This document shows positions 1 through 8,184 of a stretch of 9,298 nucleotides of DNA, piece by piece (within the stretch, counting starts at the first letter, position 1; every line of letters starts with the position of its first letter). This stretch comes from Chitinophagaceae bacterium UBA4412 (GTDB lineage: Bacteria > Bacteroidota > Bacteroidia > Chitinophagales > Chitinophagaceae), in assembly GCA_002400445.1 (NCBI GenBank), contig DGQO01000229.1, forward strand, positions 4,297 to 13,594, written 5' to 3'. Made by a program: the position numbers and the translations under genes. The notes beneath the pieces are model-generated. The model saw only the letters and a list, made by a program, of their open reading frames with translations, was not told where the DNA came from and did no database searches.

Positions 1-872
1 GAAGAATAACCAAGTAACATGGATACTTCGGTAACGCTTAAGCCCTTGTCATATAGCAAGTACTTTGCATGCTCCATTCGTTGTCCCTGGTAGAAGTCAA
101 AGATGGTAGTGCCGAAAATCTCTTTAAACCCCTTTTTAAGGTAGCACTCGTTGATTGCTACTTTACGGCTCAATGCTTTAATCGTAATAGGCTCTCCAAT
201 ATGCTGAATCAAAATCTCCCGGGCCTTCATAATCTTTTCCCGGTCAAGTTCATTCGCCAGGAATTTACAATTGAAACTATGTTCCACTTTTTCACCCAGC
301 ATGCAGTCCATGCTGTAGAGCAGAAGGATTTGCGTTTGTGCATTGATGAAAATATTTTCCAGCGTATCCGAATAGTTATGATTGAGTAAAGCTTCGATAG
401 CCATCCGGGTTTTGGCGCAAAGCGGCAAAATTTTAGAAAAAGAAGACGGGTGTTTAAAAGCGAGTACGTTATCGCTCAAACTCTCCGGCTTATGTTGCGC
501 TTTTGCAAACTGGTTCAGATAAGCAGGTGAAAACGAAAAACTCACTACATCTATGCTATCTACTTTTTCTACACAGGCCTTAGAAGCGGAAAGGTTGCAA
601 AAGTTGCACTCTGTTTGCTTTTGCCTGCAGTACACATTACCGGAAACACAAAACTTGAGTTCCAGGAAATTCTCTTCCTCCCGGTTCTTTTCGTAATGAT
701 AACTAAGTACGCCGGTATCTTCAATTGCCCAGGTAGGCAACTTCTTGTACCTGTTGATCGTATATTTTACGCTCCCGGGTACACTTCGGCTCACGTCCTG
801 TAGCAGTTCCATTTCATGCAGCATGAAAGGTGCCTTATGGGCTAATGTGAGTATGTCTAATGGTTGATGCAT
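1..872 (-). CDS. AraC-family transcriptional regulator, C-terminus cut by window edge
   Basis: A one-component DNA-binding regulator; 290 codons are visible and the frame is open to the left edge, so the last part of the protein is missing. The C-terminal part is an AraC-type double helix-turn-helix. A first HTH lies around residues 228-250 (ITIKALSRKVAINECYLKKG), followed by the linker with FGTTIFDFYQGQRMEHAKYLL, and the second HTH begins around 278 (LSVTEVSMLLGYSS) and is cut at the edge. The N-terminal half (about 1-200) should be the ligand-sensing domain. It holds five cysteines in 26 residues (C75, C82, C89, C92, C100), spaced as C-x6-C-x6-C-x2-C-x7-C. The ATG at 870-872 follows closely behind a good TAnnTTTG box. 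It is divergent from gyrB, with 261 bp between them. The class is confident from the HTH region; ligand and target genes cannot be told. The Bacteroidota PchR-like group of AraC regulators is a plausible home, by inference. Confidence 0.9.
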   Translation of the reverse strand, partial: MHQPLDILTLAHKAPFMLHEMELLQDVSRSVPGSVKYTINRYKKLPTWAIEDTGVLSYHYEKNREEENFLELKFCVSGNVYCRQKQTECNFCNLSASKACVEKVDSIDVVSFSFSPAYLNQFAKAQHKPESLSDNVLAFKHPSSFSKILPLCAKTRMAIEALLNHNYSDTLENIFINAQTQILLLYSMDCMLGEKVEHSFNCKFLANELDREKIMKAREILIQHIGEPITIKALSRKVAINECYLKKGFKEIFGTTIFDFYQGQRMEHAKYLLYDKGLSVTEVSMLLGYS

Positions 873-884
873 CTTAAAGTGAAG

Positions 885-892
885 CAAAGATA
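885..892 (-). promoter_or_regulatory. Bacteroidota-type -7 promoter box for the AraC gene
   Basis: Read on the minus strand this is TATCTTTG, an exact match to the Bacteroidota -7 consensus TAnnTTTG. It ends 12 nt before the ATG. With transcription starting about 4-8 nt downstream of the box, the 5' leader would be only around 4-8 nt. No TTTG is seen at the expected -33 position, so the call rests on the -7 box alone. Confidence 0.5.
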
Positions 893-1078
893 CTTAAGAG
901 TTCTAAATAAAATGTTCTAACATCGTTTTCTGCATGTTAAAAGGCAGAATGCGTTGATCTCGATTGGTTATGACGGCAACCGGAAGCCCCTGATTTGGGG
1001 TAAAAATATCGTTATAAAAATGTTTACAAAATGCGGTTAAATCACGATATATGTTGCCGCTGTGAGGCGGGTTTTTGT

Positions 1079-1086
1079 TACCTTCG
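1079..1086 (+). promoter_or_regulatory. Candidate -7 promoter box for gyrB
   Basis: TACCTTCG matches TAnnTTTG at all but one fixed position and is followed by CAAC, where transcription would start at about 1091-1094. That leaves a leader of about 40 nt before the gyrB ATG at 1134. A TTG at 1053-1055 lies 23 nt upstream of the box, slightly farther than the usual -33 spacing, so the upstream element is doubtful. The leader is AT-rich with no clear Shine-Dalgarno sequence, as is usual in Bacteroidota. Confidence 0.45.
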
Positions 1087-1127
1087 CAACATTGTGATTT
1101 TTCACCAATTCTAAAGTATTTCCTTAA

Positions 1128-3110
<1,983 letters not shown>

Positions 3111-3153
3111 GACTCAGGAATGCATAGCCTAAAGTTGGTTAATTCCCCTTTGA

Positions 3154-3171
3154 GAATACCCGGCGGGATTC
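3154..3171 (+). terminator. Possible weak terminator hairpin after gyrB
   Basis: The segment GAATACCCGGCGGGATTC folds into a seven-pair stem (GAAT/ATTC and CCC/GGG) with one bulged A and a GGC loop, 43 nt after the gyrB stop. It is followed by CTTCTTTAACC, a broken T tract, so intrinsic termination would be inefficient. It could equally be an RNA-end-protecting hairpin. Confidence 0.35.
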
Positions 3172-3206
3172 CTTCTTTAACCTTATCACAATCAATGGGT
3201 TTTATA

Positions 3207-3253
3207 AAAACTTTTGAGTTTATCAGGCATTTTTTGGCAAACTCGAAAATTTT
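3207..3253. repeat. 15-bp imperfect inverted repeat upstream of the small gene
   Basis: The left arm AAAACTTTTGAGTTT (3207-3221) and the right arm AAACTCGAAAATTTT (3239-3253) pair with 13 Watson-Crick pairs, one G-T wobble and one mismatch, around a 17-nt loop. No T tract follows, so it is not a standard terminator. The right arm fills most of the spacer of the candidate promoter, whose -33 box lies in the loop. It may be an operator, a gyrB 3'-end structure, or an AT-rich coincidence. Confidence 0.55.
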
Positions 3254-3263
3254 AGTAGCTTGT
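3233..3263 (+). promoter_or_regulatory. Candidate -33/-7 promoter for the 66-residue protein
   Basis: A TTTG at 3233-3236 is followed by exactly 19 nt and then TAGCTTGT at 3256-3263, close to the Bacteroidota arrangement TTTG-N19-TAnnTTTG. Transcription would start near 3268-3271, giving a leader of about 35 nt before the ATG at 3304. It is the only candidate in the window with both elements at good spacing. Confidence 0.5.
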
Positions 3264-3303
3264 ACCCGTTGAAACGCTTTACTAACCATAAAATATAACT
3301 ACA

Positions 3304-3504
3304 ATGGCAGACATGTTAACCGCATATTGCATGAAGACAAAAGAAAAAAATGTACCCATGCAAGACGCTGTAATTACCAAAACTTCCCGGGGTGGCTACA
3401 TGGCACAAGGGCACGATGGTAAAGGCAACAAAATGACCACAATGCTTGGTGAGGCTAAAGCACTGGAGGCCGTTAAAAACGGTGTGGCCAAAAAAGGCTG
3501 GTAA
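3304..3504 (+). CDS. Small uncharacterised protein, resembling a cysteine-depleted DUF5679-type zinc ribbon
   Basis: A 66-residue basic protein with no signal peptide or membrane segment. Its first half reads like the small zinc-ribbon family DUF5679, whose members I recall as starting AYCxKCK, then a strand with a Gly-rich turn, then a G-x-C-P-x-C-G-T-K-M knuckle. Here AYCMKTK (7-13) keeps only C9, with T12 at the second cysteine place, and QGHDGKGNKM (35-44) has no cysteine and is one residue shorter. Zinc binding by the usual four cysteines is therefore impossible. The tail (48-66) looks like a short helix (EAKALEAVKNG) ending in KKGW. The family link is by recognition and is unverified. 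The function is unknown. A promoter candidate upstream and a strong terminator 23 nt after the stop suggest a monocistronic, expressed gene. A start at M4 (3313) is the alternative. Confidence 0.8.
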   Translation: MADMLTAYCMKTKEKNVPMQDAVITKTSRGGYMAQGHDGKGNKMTTMLGEAKALEAVKNGVAKKGW

Positions 3505-3526
3505 AATTTCTAAAGAATTTTTAATG

Positions 3527-3552
3527 AACCACCAATTTATTGGTGGTTTTTT
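3527..3552 (+). terminator. Rho-independent terminator after the small gene
   Basis: AACCACCAA pairs perfectly with TTGGTGGTT across a TTTA loop (9-bp stem, 3527-3548), and a run of six T covers 3547-3552. It starts 22 nt after the stop at 3504 and ends 19 nt before the end of the convergent mfd. Read on the minus strand, the stem is followed by a mixed CATTAAAAATTC rather than a T run, so it would serve mfd only weakly. Confidence 0.9.
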
Positions 3553-3571
3553 ATATGTAATAAAACGGAAA

Positions 3572-6500
3572 TTAATTATGCCTGAGGTTTCCTGAACATC
3601 CCCAAGTGACGGCAGCGCTGATAACCTGGTGATGCATTTTCTTTAAAAACTGATAAAGCACTTCCATTGTTTGAATGTCTTCTACCACGAGGATACCATT
3701 TTTACCTACTTGTTTCAATTTGCCCTTGTTCGTACCCGTTTGCAGAAATTGCAAAATACCATTGAAAGTATTACTTCGAAAATATGGTGAGTCAGGATTG
3801 CTTACGAAGAAACACTTGAGCACATTATTTTTTAAAAATAACTTTTCAAATCCGAGCTCTACGGAGAGCTTGCGCACCCGCACCGTAGTAAAAAGATCTT
3901 CCACCTCGGGCGGTACAGCGCCAAAGCGATCTGTAAGTTCAGCATGAAAATCCTGCAGCGCCTGCTCCGTTTCACAATTATCCAGGCGGGAGTAGAGACT
4001 GAGTCTCTCTGTGATACTTTCTACATAACTGTCTGGGATCAAAATTTCCAAATCAGTATCAATGCTGCAGTCTTTTACATAATCATCCTGCTGCTGTATT
4101 TCTTCAGAAAAAAGATCCCTGAAATCTTTTCGTTTCAGTTCCCTGATGGCTTCATCCAAAATCTTCTGGTACATCTCAAAGCCAATCTCGGCAATGAAAC
4201 CACTCTGTTCTCCACCAAGCATATTACCTGCCCCGCGGATATCAAGATCCCGCATGGCAATTTGAAAACCACTGCCCAGGTCGCTGTATTGCTCAAGCGT
4301 GGTTAACCGTTTACGGCTATCTGGCGGTAATGTACTCATGGGAGGGGCAAGTAAATAGCAAAATGCTTTTTTGTTGCTTCGGCCTACTCTTCCACGCAGT
4401 TGATGCAGGTCACTCAAGCCAAACTGATGCGCATTGTTCACGATTATCGTGTTCACATTGGGAATGTCTACACCGCTCTCTACAATGTTGGTACAAATAA
4501 GCACATCATACTTTTTATCCATAAAGTCCAGGATAGTATCTTCCAGTTGATCTCCTTCCATTTGACCATGCGCATAAGCAATGCTCAAATCCGGGCAAAG
4601 CCCCTGTATGAGGCTTTTCATTTCCATCAGGCCTTTCACCCGGTTATGTATAAAAAATACCTGGCCGCCTCTTTCGGTTTCATAATAGATAATATCCCGG
4701 ATGGCATCTTCATTCATCACCATTACTTCTGTTTGAATCGGCTGCCTGTTAGGTGGGGGCGTATTAATAATACTCAGGTCCCGGGCACCCATCAGGCTAA
4801 ATTGCAAAGTGCGGGGAATGGGCGTGGCGGTTAATGTAAGCGAATCCACCGTGGTGCGCAGTTGTTTCAATTTTTCTTTTGCAGCTACGCCAAATTTTTG
4901 TTCTTCATCAATTACCATCACCCCAAGGTCTTTGAACTTAACTGCATTGCCCAGTAAAGAATGGGTACCAATAATAATATCAATCTTTCCTTCAGCCAGT
5001 TTTTGTAAGGTTGCTTTTTTGTCTTTGGCAGATTTGAACCTATTGATAAAATCAACCGTAACCGGGAAATCTTTAAGGCGGTCTGAAAATGTTTTATAGT
5101 GCTGGTATGCCAGGATGGTAGTTGGTACAAGTACAGCAGCCTGCTTACCATCACACACAGATTTAAAAGCTGCCCGCACTGCTATTTCCGTTTTGCCAAA
5201 GCCTACGTCGCCACAAACGAGGCGGTCCATCGGGCTGGGCTTTTCCATATCCCTTTTAACGTCTTCTGTTGCTTTATGTTGATCCGGGGTGTCTTCATAA
5301 ATAAAACTTGCCTCCAGTTCTGTTTGTAAATAATTATCTGGAGCATGTGCAAAGCCCTGCTGGCTCTTGCGCTGTGCATATAGTTTAATCAGGTCTGTAG
5401 CAATATCTTTTACCTGCTTCCTGGTTTTTTCTTTAAGTTTATTCCACACGTCACTACCTAGCTTATTCGTCCTTGGTACACTGCCTTCCTTACCACTGTA
5501 CTTACTTATTTTATGCAGCGATGAGATGTTCACGTACAACAGATCACCATCTTTATACTGGATGCGCACGGCTTCCTGCATTTTGCCATTGGCTTCAATT
5601 TTTTGCAAGCCACTGTAAATACCCACGCCGTGATCAATATGTGTTACAAAATCTCCGGGCTGCAGTTCCCTTAAGGTTTTTAAGGTGAGTGCTTTATTCT
5701 TACTAAAAGCCTGTTTTACTTTATACTTATGATAGCGCTGAAAAACCTGGTGATCCGTGTAGCACACGAGTTTAAGATCGTCATCAATAAAACCTTCATG
5801 AATGGATACAGGCACAGGGGTTGCCTGAATTTCTGCTTTGAGGTCTGTGAAAATGCTGTGCAGGCGCTCTAACTGTTTGGGATTTTCGGCAAAAATGAAA
5901 ATGTTGTATTGTTGTTTTTCATAGTCCTGCAAATTCTTAATGAGCAAATCGAATTGCCGGTTAAATGCAGGCTGCTCTTTAGTAGCAAAATTTGCGACGA
6001 GGGTATTTGCCCCAGTCTTTGCAAAAAAGGCTTTGTTGCCAAATTCAATAATATGCCGCTGGCGTAGTTCTTCCTCCGCAATTGCAGCAGTGGTAAAATC
6101 TGCAGCCGTTACCTCTTTCTTAAAATTGATTTCTGCCTGCTCATCGTTCTGCAGAGGATTTGCGTCTAAAACATATTCTAAAAACAGGGCGAGATCTTCT
6201 TCCTGAAGCTCCATTTTTTCCTTTACAAATTCCCAATCCTGGCACCATACTACCGTGTTTTCGGGCAAAAATTCAAAAAGGGAAACTTTTTCTCCGGTAT
6301 CAAATTGTGTTTCTACGTTTGGAATAATATTTACCTGGAGCAGTTTTCGCTCACTTAATTGAGATTCGGGATCAAAGATTCGAATGCTGTCTACTTCATT
6401 GCCAAATAACTCAATCCTGTAAGGCTTTTCATTGCCAAAAGAATAAATATCGAGGATGCCTCCACGTACGGCAAACTGACCTGGCTCGTAAACAAAATCG

Positions 6501-7015
6501 GTGCGCACAAAGCCATTGTCTGTAAATTTTTGCAACATGCCATTTACATCCAATTCTTCTGCCTGCTTAATGCTGATGATATTTTCACTCAGTGTCTTAC
6601 TCAGCACCACTTTCTCAAAAATAGCTTCGGGGTAGGTTACCACTATTTTCTTATTAGCCCCCGTGCTCAATTTGGTTAATGCCTCTGTTCGAAGCATCAC
6701 ATGGCTGCTATTGAGCAACTGGTAATTTTTCTTGTTTTTGAAGGAAGAAGGAAAGTAAAAAATGTCGAGCGCATTGGTAATGTTTTCAATGCTATTGTGG
6801 AAATAAGCAGCTTCTTCTGCATCCCTTAAAATCACGAGATGATTGAGTTGAGCCGTGGAAGGATGATTGAATACGCCGGAAAGCACAAACTGGGAAGCGC
6901 TTCCGAGCAATCCTTTGAGATGTATGTTTTGGGGGGCAGACATGGTAATCCTGTCCGCTACGGAGAATATGCGGGAATCATTTCGGTAATAGTTCAGCAA
7001 CACATCCAAATTCAT
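3572..7015 (-). CDS. mfd: Transcription-repair coupling factor (Mfd, DNA translocase)
   Basis: Mfd binds RNA polymerase stalled at DNA damage, pushes it off by ATP-driven translocation and recruits UvrA for nucleotide excision repair. It has 1147 residues, almost the length of E. coli Mfd (1148). The N-terminal UvrB-like module (about 1-280) has GLLGSASQ at 35-42, where UvrB has a P-loop; the lysine is absent, as expected for this inactive module. The UvrA-contact region includes YEPGQFAVRGGILDIY (176-191). The RNA-polymerase-interacting domain (about 450-560) has GDFVTHIDHGVGIYSG. The translocase has Walker A GDVGFGKTE (602-610, K608), the DEEQ box (703-706), TATPIPRT (729-736), QLRGRVGR (872-879) and the TRG region RDLDIRGAGNMLGGEQSGF (922-940). 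A C-terminal D7 regulatory domain follows. All key ATPase residues are present. The ATG at 7013-7015 is the first in frame and lies just behind a -7-like box. It is divergent from the flavoprotein gene and convergent with the small gene. Confidence 0.98.
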   Translation of the reverse strand: MNLDVLLNYYRNDSRIFSVADRITMSAPQNIHLKGLLGSASQFVLSGVFNHPSTAQLNHLVILRDAEEAAYFHNSIENITNALDIFYFPSSFKNKKNYQLLNSSHVMLRTEALTKLSTGANKKIVVTYPEAIFEKVVLSKTLSENIISIKQAEELDVNGMLQKFTDNGFVRTDFVYEPGQFAVRGGILDIYSFGNEKPYRIELFGNEVDSIRIFDPESQLSERKLLQVNIIPNVETQFDTGEKVSLFEFLPENTVVWCQDWEFVKEKMELQEEDLALFLEYVLDANPLQNDEQAEINFKKEVTAADFTTAAIAEEELRQRHIIEFGNKAFFAKTGANTLVANFATKEQPAFNRQFDLLIKNLQDYEKQQYNIFIFAENPKQLERLHSIFTDLKAEIQATPVPVSIHEGFIDDDLKLVCYTDHQVFQRYHKYKVKQAFSKNKALTLKTLRELQPGDFVTHIDHGVGIYSGLQKIEANGKMQEAVRIQYKDGDLLYVNISSLHKISKYSGKEGSVPRTNKLGSDVWNKLKEKTRKQVKDIATDLIKLYAQRKSQQGFAHAPDNYLQTELEASFIYEDTPDQHKATEDVKRDMEKPSPMDRLVCGDVGFGKTEIAVRAAFKSVCDGKQAAVLVPTTILAYQHYKTFSDRLKDFPVTVDFINRFKSAKDKKATLQKLAEGKIDIIIGTHSLLGNAVKFKDLGVMVIDEEQKFGVAAKEKLKQLRTTVDSLTLTATPIPRTLQFSLMGARDLSIINTPPPNRQPIQTEVMVMNEDAIRDIIYYETERGGQVFFIHNRVKGLMEMKSLIQGLCPDLSIAYAHGQMEGDQLEDTILDFMDKKYDVLICTNIVESGVDIPNVNTIIVNNAHQFGLSDLHQLRGRVGRSNKKAFCYLLAPPMSTLPPDSRKRLTTLEQYSDLGSGFQIAMRDLDIRGAGNMLGGEQSGFIAEIGFEMYQKILDEAIRELKRKDFRDLFSEEIQQQDDYVKDCSIDTDLEILIPDSYVESITERLSLYSRLDNCETEQALQDFHAELTDRFGAVPPEVEDLFTTVRVRKLSVELGFEKLFLKNNVLKCFFVSNPDSPYFRSNTFNGILQFLQTGTNKGKLKQVGKNGILVVEDIQTMEVLYQFLKKMHHQVISAAVTWGCSGNLRHN

Positions 7016-7022
7016 CCGGCTG

Positions 7023-7030
7023 TAAAGATA
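7023..7030 (-). promoter_or_regulatory. Candidate -7 promoter box for mfd
   Basis: On the minus strand the sequence is TATCTTTA, differing from TAnnTTTG only in the last base. It ends seven bases before the mfd ATG, so a start at the usual distance would make the mRNA leaderless or nearly so. The best upstream element is a TTGC about 21 nt before the box, which is a poor -33 match. Confidence 0.35.
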
Positions 7031-7232
7031 AAACAGCAGGGGCAGGATATAGCAAGTTGTGGTAGCATTAACCTGATATTAGGAAGAGAAGCCGCACAAT
7101 GGTAGTAACGGCTTCAATCGATTGATTAGGAAAAATATTCAATTTCCCCTCGCTGGCGGCCGGCCATGAAAAATCAGACGGTGGCCTTGTAAGGGTTATT
7201 TCGTTTAATGCTGTATTTTTAACTGCCTGCCT

Positions 7233-7240
7233 TATCTTTT
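7233..7240 (+). promoter_or_regulatory. Candidate -7 promoter box for the flavoprotein gene
   Basis: TATCTTTT differs from TAnnTTTG only at the last position. Transcription would begin near 7246, leaving a leader of about 22 nt before the ATG at 7269. No TTTG is seen at the expected upstream spacing. The rest of the 253-bp spacer shared with mfd holds no other recognised element. Confidence 0.35.
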
Positions 7241-7268
7241 TCAAACATTAAACAAAACTTTTTGCATT

Positions 7269-8042
7269 ATGGCGATAGCACCTTGGCGCACAGGGAAAGT
7301 CATTAAGATTGAAACCCAGAACAGTAACACCCGGAGATTTTTTATCCAGGTGCCCGAACTAGAACGCTTTGATTTTAAGCCAGGTCAGTTTGTTACCCTG
7401 GATTTACCCATTCATGAAAAGCCCAATAAGCGCTGGCGGAGTTACAGTATTGCGAGCTGGCCCGATGGTACAAATGTGTTTGAACTTAGCATTGTTTTAT
7501 TAGATGATGGAGCAGGAACGAACTACCTTTTTAATGAGATAAGTGAGGGGTCGGAAATTACTTTACGTGGCCCTGTTGGGGTGTTTACCCTACCTGATGT
7601 ATTAGAAAAGGATTTGTTTCTGATTTGTACTGGTACAGGTATAGCGCCGTTTCGCAGTATGGTTCACCATATTATAAAGCAAAACATTCCGCATAAAAAA
7701 ATGCACCTCATTTTTGGCTGCAGAAAATTTGGGGATGCGCTTTATGCCAATGAATTGAAAGAACTGATGCGCCTGGATCCTGATTTTTATTATTATACCG
7801 CTTACTCCCGGGAGGAGCCAGGCAACTATGATCACCTTGTGCGTATTGGATATGTACACCAGGTGTATGAAGAAATTTGCTCGGCTAATATGCAGATGGC
7901 TCCCGGACCGGAAGCGGGGCTTGTTCCAAATCCTGCTGCTTTTTATTTGTGTGGATGGAGGGGCATGATAGACGAAGCAAAGAAGAGAATAACTGACCTG
8001 GGCTATGATAGAAAGAGTATTCATTCAGAAATTTACGGATAA
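7269..8042 (+). CDS. FAD/NAD(P)-binding oxidoreductase, ferredoxin-NADP reductase type
   Basis: A 257-residue cytoplasmic flavoprotein that should pass electrons between NAD(P)H and a one-electron carrier such as ferredoxin or flavodoxin; the partner is not shown by the sequence. The FAD-binding barrel (about 1-108) has the flavin motif RSYSIAS (57-63) and GPVGVF (101-106). The nucleotide-binding domain (about 112-257) has TGTGIAPF (121-128), the dinucleotide loop, and CGWRGMIDEA (228-237), the Cys-Gly motif near the nicotinamide. There is no 2Fe-2S domain, so it is a stand-alone reductase and not an oxygenase-reductase fusion. A Pro/Gly-rich stretch with APGPEAGLVPNPAA (211-224) just before the last strand looks like a loop insertion. 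The protein ends EIYG rather than with the aromatic residue that caps the flavin in plant-type and E. coli Fpr enzymes. It lies upstream of nuoA in the same direction with a 142-bp gap, so co-transcription is uncertain. The family call is firm; NADH versus NADPH is not decided. Confidence 0.88.
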   Translation: MAIAPWRTGKVIKIETQNSNTRRFFIQVPELERFDFKPGQFVTLDLPIHEKPNKRWRSYSIASWPDGTNVFELSIVLLDDGAGTNYLFNEISEGSEITLRGPVGVFTLPDVLEKDLFLICTGTGIAPFRSMVHHIIKQNIPHKKMHLIFGCRKFGDALYANELKELMRLDPDFYYYTAYSREEPGNYDHLVRIGYVHQVYEEICSANMQMAPGPEAGLVPNPAAFYLCGWRGMIDEAKKRITDLGYDRKSIHSEIYG

Positions 8043-8058
8043 TCTATCAGCGCTTTTA

Positions 8059-8078
8059 TTGTCAAAAATTTATGACAA
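8059..8078. repeat. Short palindrome TTGTCA-N8-TGACAA between the flavoprotein gene and nuoA
   Basis: Two perfect 6-bp half-sites, 8059-8064 and 8073-8078, are separated by eight A/T bases. The location, 65 bp upstream of the candidate nuoA -7 box, would suit a dimeric regulator binding site, but in an AT-rich spacer a 6-bp repeat can arise by chance. No T run follows, so a terminator is unlikely. Confidence 0.3.
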
Positions 8079-8087
8079 AAATCATAG

Positions 8088-8122
8088 GCCTGCCTGATTG
8101 ATCTAAGGCGGTTCACGCAGGC
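8088..8122 (+). terminator. Imperfect stem-loop, possible terminator of the flavoprotein transcript
   Basis: GCCTGCCTGA (8088-8097) can pair with TCACGCAGGC (8113-8122) in nine of ten positions, with a 15-nt loop. It is followed by TTCCGATGTCTTTTATTT, which is T-rich only from about 8131. It is too loose to be a convincing intrinsic terminator but would give a stable hairpin that separates this gene from the nuo operon. Confidence 0.35.
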
Positions 8123-8142
8123 TTCCGATGTCTTTTATTTGC

Positions 8143-8150
8143 TACCTTGT
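8143..8150 (+). promoter_or_regulatory. Candidate -7 promoter box for the nuo operon
   Basis: TACCTTGT resembles TAnnTTTG and continues into ACCC. The same nine bases CTTGTACCC also occur at 3259-3267 in the promoter of the small gene. Transcription would start near 8156, which leaves a leader of about 30 nt before the ATG at 8185 and argues against translation from the upstream ATG at 8128. No TTTG is present at the -33 distance. Confidence 0.4.
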
Positions 8151-8184
8151 ACCCTTAATTTCATTACTCAATTACAGATTTACT

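Noticed and set aside
69..803. Plus-strand frames at 69-389 and 615-803
   Set aside because: Both are antisense to the AraC regulator, whose minus-strand frame is continuous and carries a clear HTH region.
6839..7105. 88-codon plus-strand frame spanning the mfd start and upstream spacer
   Set aside because: Most of it is antisense to the mfd N-terminus, it has no recognisable motif, and it ends before any terminator-like signal.
7158..7165. GGCCGGCC palindrome in the mfd-flavoprotein spacer
   Set aside because: An isolated 8-bp GC palindrome with no flanking symmetry, spacing to a promoter or second copy; nothing supports a function beyond chance.
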